Shown one piece after another: positions 59,691 to 64,000 of a stretch of DNA of 64,000 nt (position 1 is the first letter of the stretch; each line of letters starts with the position of its first letter). Below the pieces are notes generated by a model, which was not told where the DNA came from, ran no database searches, and saw only the letters and a program-made list of their open reading frames with translations. The stretch comes from Natrinema salinisoli (lineage in GTDB: Archaea; Halobacteriota; Halobacteria; Halobacteriales; Natrialbaceae): contig NZ_CP084469.1 in NCBI RefSeq assembly GCF_020405205.1, positions 806,001 through 870,000 on the forward strand, read 5' to 3'. The translations under genes were made by a program, and so were the position numbers.

Positions 59691-61391
59691 CTACTCGGAC
59701 TCGGTTCCCGGTCGAGAGATCGTGATCTCGACTACGTCTCCCGCGTCGACGTTGGCCCGTTCCAGTAGCCGCAGGAACTGCTCGCTGTCCCCGTCAGTGA
59801 GGACGCGCGCTCGAACTGTTTCCTCTGAGGAATCCAGTTTCGCTTCGATATCCTCGAGCCGCCCGAGGAGTTCCGCCTCGACCGACCCGTCGCCGTCACG
59901 TCCTCCCCGATTCACCGCTGGATCGGCAGCTGCCGTCTCTACGTCGGTATCGGCGGGCGTGGCCGTAGCCTCGATATCCGCGGGTGTTGCATCCGTATCC
60001 GAAGCCGCGTAGGGGTCTTTCGATGCGCTACTAAAGGCGTTCTCGAGCGGGTCGAGATCGATGCCTTCCGCGTCGAGGTCGACCGGTCCCCGCCGAACGG
60101 GCGGGAGCGTGCCGTCGGCATCGAACGGCCGGTCCTGGACGAGGTCCCGTCGGCTCGTTCGGATCTGCCTCGCAGTGGTCTCGGCGATCCATCCGGGAGC
60201 GAGCCACTCTCCGTCCCGGTAGAAACGGTGGATCTCCTCGTCGTTCGTCCCCCACGTGAAACAGTGATCGAAGCGACGCTGGAATCGCTTGAGCGTCTCT
60301 CCCCTCGCGTGCTTGACCACGACGTGCCTCGGAGCGAGATCGCGGACGAACTCGTCGATCGTTTCCGCGGAGGGGTGGTTCCGGAGTTCGACGTACCGCG
60401 TCGTACAGCGCACGTTCGAAACCGTCTCGGCGCTTCCAGTCGCAATCTGGAGAAAGACCCCGGCGGGGTCGTCCTCGATCGCACCCAGGAGTCGAGACGC
60501 GCTTCCTCGCGTCGGCGTATCCGGTCCGCAGATCGTCACGCGGCCGCTCTCGAGTACTGCCGCGGGTCGGTCGAACACTTCCCGCGTGTCGATACCGGGA
60601 ATATCCAACTCGAGTCCGTTGTGGAGTTTGGCCGCCTGTCCGACGAGCGTGATCGGAAGGTCGCGATCCAGCGCCGCCGTGACGTGTCCCAACAGCGTCG
60701 CGTACTGAACGCCGGTCAACGAGCTCGTGGCGACGACGACTCGGGAGCCGGCGTACGCCCGCTCGAGAATCGTCTGTATCGAATCGTTGAGCGCAGTTGT
60801 ATAGGAGTCGTCGGTCGATACGTTCAGAAACACGGTATCGATATCGAACGGGTAGTTCGATTCCAGTCCCGGAAACCCCGCGCAGGGGCGCGTCGTGAAA
60901 TCCCCCGTTATCAGAACGTGCCGTTCGCCGTTCAGGAGTTCATTCCCTCCGTCCTCGTCGTAAAAGCGAATTACGAAACCTGCCCCACCGGGTGTGTGGC
61001 CGGCACTGACCGGTCGCACCTCGAGATCGTGGAGGATCGACGTCCAGTCGTCGATCGGCTCGAGTGCATCGAGAGCGGCGGAGACGTCGCCGAGGTCGTT
61101 GTCCTTCCGTGCCTCCGGCAGTGCGTGCTCGAGAACGGTTGCCGTCGCCGGCGTCGCATAGATTGGCGCGCTGTGTCGAACGTTTCTGGCGAGTGTCCGG
61201 TAGTGGTCGATGTGTGCGTGCGTGAGAAGAACTGCAGTTAGATATTCGTCGTCCGCGAGCAACGAATCGAGATCGACGCCGTCACCGGCGTCAACGAGAA
61301 TGCAGGCTTGCGTTCCATCCTCGGTCGTAAATCGGAGGAGCGTCGACTCGTTCCCTCCGTGAATGTTTGCGTTTTGATATGATGCCCGCAT
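59691..61391 (-). CDS. MBL-fold beta-CASP-like metallo-hydrolase with coiled-coil tail
   Basis: A 566-residue hydrolase. The MBL motif HAHIDHYR (His58, His60, Asp62, His63) binds two metals. HTPGGAGFVIRFYD and VLITGDFTT complete the metal site. The insert after about 180 (VFLNVSTDDSYTTALND) and VVKHARGETLKRFQR (about 360-374) match beta-CASP nucleases such as archaeal RNase J/CPSF-like proteins. A low-complexity Asp/Thr/Ala linker (about 450-500) leads to a C-terminal coiled coil and an AbrB-like or regulatory end (VEAELLGRLEDIEAKLD). The start at 61391 (MRASYQNANIHGGNEST) fits the fold, whose first strand follows. Confidence 0.7.
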   Translation of the reverse strand: MRASYQNANIHGGNESTLLRFTTEDGTQACILVDAGDGVDLDSLLADDEYLTAVLLTHAHIDHYRTLARNVRHSAPIYATPATATVLEHALPEARKDNDLGDVSAALDALEPIDDWTSILHDLEVRPVSAGHTPGGAGFVIRFYDEDGGNELLNGERHVLITGDFTTRPCAGFPGLESNYPFDIDTVFLNVSTDDSYTTALNDSIQTILERAYAGSRVVVATSSLTGVQYATLLGHVTAALDRDLPITLVGQAAKLHNGLELDIPGIDTREVFDRPAAVLESGRVTICGPDTPTRGSASRLLGAIEDDPAGVFLQIATGSAETVSNVRCTTRYVELRNHPSAETIDEFVRDLAPRHVVVKHARGETLKRFQRRFDHCFTWGTNDEEIHRFYRDGEWLAPGWIAETTARQIRTSRRDLVQDRPFDADGTLPPVRRGPVDLDAEGIDLDPLENAFSSASKDPYAASDTDATPADIEATATPADTDVETAAADPAVNRGGRDGDGSVEAELLGRLEDIEAKLDSSEETVRARVLTDGDSEQFLRLLERANVDAGDVVEITISRPGTESE

Positions 61392-61754
61392 CTCGATGTC
61401 GTGGATTCCATTCCCCGTTACTTGAATTTTATCATGGTAATAACTAAAAGATACACTTCAATTAAGGGCTTCATGATCGGCCAAACCGACCCTGATCGCG
61501 GATCCGAACGAGTTGTTTCGATGGAACAGAAGGTGAGAGCCGAATCGAGAATCAACTCGTATCGTGTCGGTGATCGGTAATTTCCTGCAACTGTCCGGTT
61601 TTACCGACCCGCCTCGAATCACCGCGATCGGAAGTCGCGTATCGGCGTCCGACCCGGAACCTCGAGCCGCGTGCCGACGGGTGCGGGGGTCCGGATGAGA
61701 GTTCGATGGCTCAGTGTTCGCCGCATTCAAGAGTCGCCCTCGCCAGCACCTGAC
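61392..61754. other. Divergent promoter region without a gene
   Basis: About 360 bases between the MBL gene and the M24-like gene. AT-rich DNA at 61420-61470 contains the probable promoter for the MBL gene. The plus frame from 61671 belongs to the M24-like gene only as an unlikely extension. Confidence 0.4.
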
Positions 61755-62882
61755 ATGGACAAACGCGAGCGACTCGAGGCCTTCCTCGAGTCCCACGATC
61801 TCGACTCGGTCTGGTTCGCTCGGCCGAACTCGTTTGCGTGGCTCACCGGCGGGAACAGCGTGATCGACCGCGAGGGCGATACCGGCGTCGCTGCAGTCGG
61901 GTACGACGGCGACGGCGTCACCCTCGTGACGAACAACATCGAAGCCGATCGCATCGTGGCCGAAGAGCTCCCGGACCTCGAGTCCGACGAGGTTTCCGTC
62001 GAGCAGTTTCCCTGGTACGCGTCGTCCCTGACGGATGCGATCGAGGACGCCGTCGCGAACGAGGACCAGGCCGTAGCGGACGTCGACGTCCCCGGCTTCG
62101 AACGCGTCGATCCGACCGCGCTTCGCCAACCGTTGACCGAGCGGGACCGAGAGCGGTATCGCGAACTCGGCGAGCAGACGGCATCGGCCGTCGAGGCTGT
62201 CTGCCGGGAGCTCCAATCGGGGGATACGGAACACGAAGTGGCGTCCGCCCTGCGGATCGCCCTCTCGGCGCGGGACATCGAAGCCCCCGTCGTGCTCGTC
62301 GGCGGGTCGGAACGCGCACAGCAGTACCGCCACTACACGCCGACCGAGGCCGAACTCGGCGACTACGCGCTCGTCTCCGTGACCGCCCAGCGGGCCGGGC
62401 TTCACGCGAGCTGTACTCGAACCGTCGCTTTCGATCCGCCGTCGTGGCTCGCTGAGCGCCACGAGGCCGCCGCTCGCGTCGAGGCGACGGCGCTAGCAGC
62501 GACCCAGGCGGAGGCGACGAACGAACGGCGTGGGGACGGGAGCGACGGCACCGCAGGCGACGTCTTCGCTGCCATTCAGAACGCCTACGACGCCGTCGGC
62601 TACGAAGGCGAGTGGGAGCACCACCATCAGGGCGGGGCCGCCGGCTTCGCCGGTCGGGAGTGGATCGCCACCCCAGATCACGATGCGACCGTCGAAACGC
62701 CGATGGCCTACGCGTGGAACCCGACGGTTCAGGGCGCGAAAAGCGAGGATACGGTCCTCGTCACCGACGACGAACTCGAGATTCTGACGGCGACGGACCG
62801 CTGGCCGACGACGACCGTCGAGGCGGTCGATCGGGAGCTCGAACTCGAGCGACCCGAGATCCTCGATCTCGAGGCGGAGTGA
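61755..62882 (+). CDS. M24-fold (Xaa-Pro peptidase-like) protein lacking metal ligands
   Basis: A 375-residue cytosolic protein with the two-domain layout of prolidase/creatinase. The N-terminal creatinase-like domain (about 1-125) begins with LDSVWFARPNSFAWLTGGN. The C-terminal pita-bread domain (about 130-375) has GDYALVSVTAQRAGLHASCT (about 202-221). There the two Asp metal ligands of true peptidases are Ser208 and Ser219, a later Glu ligand is missing too (AYAWNPTV), and only GAKSEDTVLV keeps its Glu. HHHQGGAAG retains histidines. It is probably not a metallopeptidase and may act like metal-free creatinase or as a binding protein. Confidence 0.75.
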   Translation: MDKRERLEAFLESHDLDSVWFARPNSFAWLTGGNSVIDREGDTGVAAVGYDGDGVTLVTNNIEADRIVAEELPDLESDEVSVEQFPWYASSLTDAIEDAVANEDQAVADVDVPGFERVDPTALRQPLTERDRERYRELGEQTASAVEAVCRELQSGDTEHEVASALRIALSARDIEAPVVLVGGSERAQQYRHYTPTEAELGDYALVSVTAQRAGLHASCTRTVAFDPPSWLAERHEAAARVEATALAATQAEATNERRGDGSDGTAGDVFAAIQNAYDAVGYEGEWEHHHQGGAAGFAGREWIATPDHDATVETPMAYAWNPTVQGAKSEDTVLVTDDELEILTATDRWPTTTVEAVDRELELERPEILDLEAE

Positions 62883-62898
62883 CGATTCGAACGACGGC

Positions 62899-63537
62899 CT
62901 AGTCGTCTTCGCCGTCGTCGATGTCGTCGTCTTCGAACTCGACGACGTCGGTGCCGGCCCCGGCGTCGGAATCGTCGTCAAGTTCCGATTCGTCGGGCGG
63001 CATCGGCGCCGTGTCGTCGACGGTGATCGTCACCGGTTCGACATCGTCTCCGGGGTCAATGCTGGGCTCGCGTTCCTCCTCCCGGTCGAGGACTCGATCG
63101 AGGGTGAAGATGGTATTCAGCTCCCGCTGGACCTGATCGACGACGCCGCCGACGAGGTCGCTCGGCTGGATCGCCGTGTACTCGTAGGGGTTGTTCCCGG
63201 CCCCCTCGTTGGCGCGTTTCTCTCGCGTGACGCGCTCTTCGTCGTGGAGCTCCGCCAGCGCTTCGCGGACGGTACTGGGATAGAGCCCGGTCCCCTTCGC
63301 GACCTCCTCGGAGGTGCTTCCGGGGTTAGCCAACAGGAACACGTAGATCTTCGCGCGCGTTTCCGTGTCCAGGATCCACGACAGCAAGTCGACGATTCGC
63401 TGATCGAGTTCCTCGACCGTGGGGTTTCGGCCGAATTCCTCCCCCTCGTGGTCGACGACGTCGGTTGACCGCTCGAGCGATTCGTCTCCGTCGTTCGCAC
63501 CGTCGACCGGGTGCTCGTCAGTGTCGTCGGAACTCAT
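62899..63537 (-). CDS. Winged-helix transcriptional regulator (TrmB/GntR-like)
   Basis: A 212-residue protein. The N-terminus is acidic and disordered, then the helix RIVDLLSWILDTETRAKIYVF (about 47-67) is followed by the wHTH (TSEEVAKGTGLYPSTVREAL, about 75-94) and the wing (ERVTREKRANEG). A long acidic tail ends DDDIDDGEDD. The start at 63537 (MSSDDTDEHP) is preferred to 63750, because the added part is basic. A TATA-like AGGTTTAAC on the minus strand (about 63571-63579) lies 30-40 bases upstream. Target unknown. Confidence 0.68.
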   Translation of the reverse strand: MSSDDTDEHPVDGANDGDESLERSTDVVDHEGEEFGRNPTVEELDQRIVDLLSWILDTETRAKIYVFLLANPGSTSEEVAKGTGLYPSTVREALAELHDEERVTREKRANEGAGNNPYEYTAIQPSDLVGGVVDQVQRELNTIFTLDRVLDREEEREPSIDPGDDVEPVTITVDDTAPMPPDESELDDDSDAGAGTDVVEFEDDDIDDGEDD

Positions 63538-63780
63538 GTGTCTGCTCGTACAGGATGAGGCTTCGCGCGGAGTTAAACCTTTGCGGGGGCCGAGGGTATC
63601 GCGGTGGCGGACCGAAGCGGGTGGCTCAACGCCGCCGTTTCGAGTAACGGTTCCGATCGAACTATCCATCGGAGAGCCCGCGCGTCGACGTATCCGGGCG
63701 GGAAGCGGTGGTTTTCCGGGAACCGGAACCGAAACGCGCTCCGCCTCCACCTATCGCCCGGGACCGATCGACTGGCGGGA

Positions 63781-64000
63781 CTACACCTCGTCTCGCAGGA
63801 ACAGCGATTCGCACAGCGCGTCCGCCCCTTCCTCCTCGAGCAACCGGCGCTGTCGATCCGCGCCGCTCTCGCGCTCGTAGACGCGCTTGATGCCGTCGAT
63901 TCCCAGCCGCTCGCACTCGCGGTCGACGAGTTCGCCCAGGTCGACGGTTCCTTCGAGCTCGCGGTCGATGAAGGAGGCGTCCTGTCCGTAGCGGATGGCC
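63781..64000 (-). CDS. C-terminal part of a glutamate-cysteine ligase-like protein
   Basis: The frame is open from the right edge to TAG at 63781-63783 and gives about 72 residues: [17 protein letters not shown], then [19 protein letters not shown] and [20 protein letters not shown]. This recalls the C-terminus of haloarchaeal carboxylate-amine ligases (GshA/YbdK type), which make gamma-glutamylcysteine. The assignment is from memory and only the end is visible. If right, the window contains enzymes at both ends of gamma-glutamyl metabolism, together with ggt. Confidence 0.5.
   Translation of the reverse strand, partial: AIRYGQDASFIDRELEGTVDLGELVDRECERLGIDGIKRVYERESGADRQRRLLEEEGADALCESLFLRDEV

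Noticed and set aside
1-64000. CRISPR arrays, rRNA genes or a replication origin
   Set aside because: I saw no regularly spaced repeats, no rRNA-like sequence, and no cluster of origin repeats beside an Orc1/Cdc6 gene.

Overview
The window is chromosomal DNA of a haloarchaeon. It is GC-rich, its proteins are very acidic, several exported proteins carry twin-arginine signals, and many genes have a TATA box 26-29 bases before the start codon, as expected for leaderless mRNAs. It holds a TFB, a Bat-type HTH regulator, a HalOD1 protein and an elongator tRNA-Met with an intron. The pectin/arabinan genes fit a plant-polysaccharide-using member of Natrialbaceae, but the genus is inference.

0-12 kb: a sugar and sugar-acid catabolic region. 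It has a KDPG/KDPGal aldolase, a D-galactonate dehydratase, the decayed N-terminus of an SDR sugar dehydrogenase directly behind the dehydratase, an SMP-30/gluconolactonase family lactonase, an exported GH43 arabinanase-like enzyme and an exported pectate-lyase-like protein. The two exported enzymes end in nearly the same dockerin-like calcium-binding module. The lactonase and GH43 genes share an identical 14-bp promoter element. Between them lie a membrane-protein gene broken by an in-frame TAA, a PhiH1-type repressor with a palindromic candidate operator, a PadR-like remnant, a small membrane protein and an unusual DPPW-motif methyltransferase-like gene.

12-28 kb: mostly housekeeping and membrane functions: SPW-like protein, gate-domain permease, FMN reductase, a solitary DNA methyltransferase (possibly the conserved haloarchaeal CTAG enzyme), gamma-glutamyltransferase, a PAS/GAF/Bat regulator followed by a palindromic terminator, a HalOD1 protein, a tandem UspA, an arylsulfotransferase-like propeller protein, DedA, and two YdjM-family proteins (a third lies at 58 kb).

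28-40.8 kb: a cell-surface glycoconjugate group (LPG-synthase-like flippase/transferase, sulfatase, alkaline-phosphatase-fold protein, two abutting GT4 glycosyltransferases), then a CoA-disulfide-reductase-like enzyme, a GH15 enzyme, and a redox unit. The redox unit has a thioredoxin-reductase-like flavoprotein and an HxlR regulator with matching GTAAC...GTTAC palindromes at both promoters, with a 45-aa CxxC protein between them.

41-52.4 kb: a multi-PAS histidine kinase, then a patchy island: deacetylase-like and GNAT genes, a badly decayed IS5-type transposase, AT-rich DNA, a Tat lipoprotein with a DxDGDG repeat, a lone TnpB element with terminal hairpins, and the tRNA-Met gene.

52.4-64 kb: conserved haloarchaeal core genes: an uncharacterised coiled-coil protein, a DUF5830-like protein, TFB with an overlapping winged-helix gene, a two-domain multicopper oxidase, a cupin, a UDG-superfamily protein, heme A synthase, a beta-CASP-like MBL protein, an M24-fold protein without its metal ligands, a winged-helix regulator and the end of a glutamate-cysteine-ligase-like gene.
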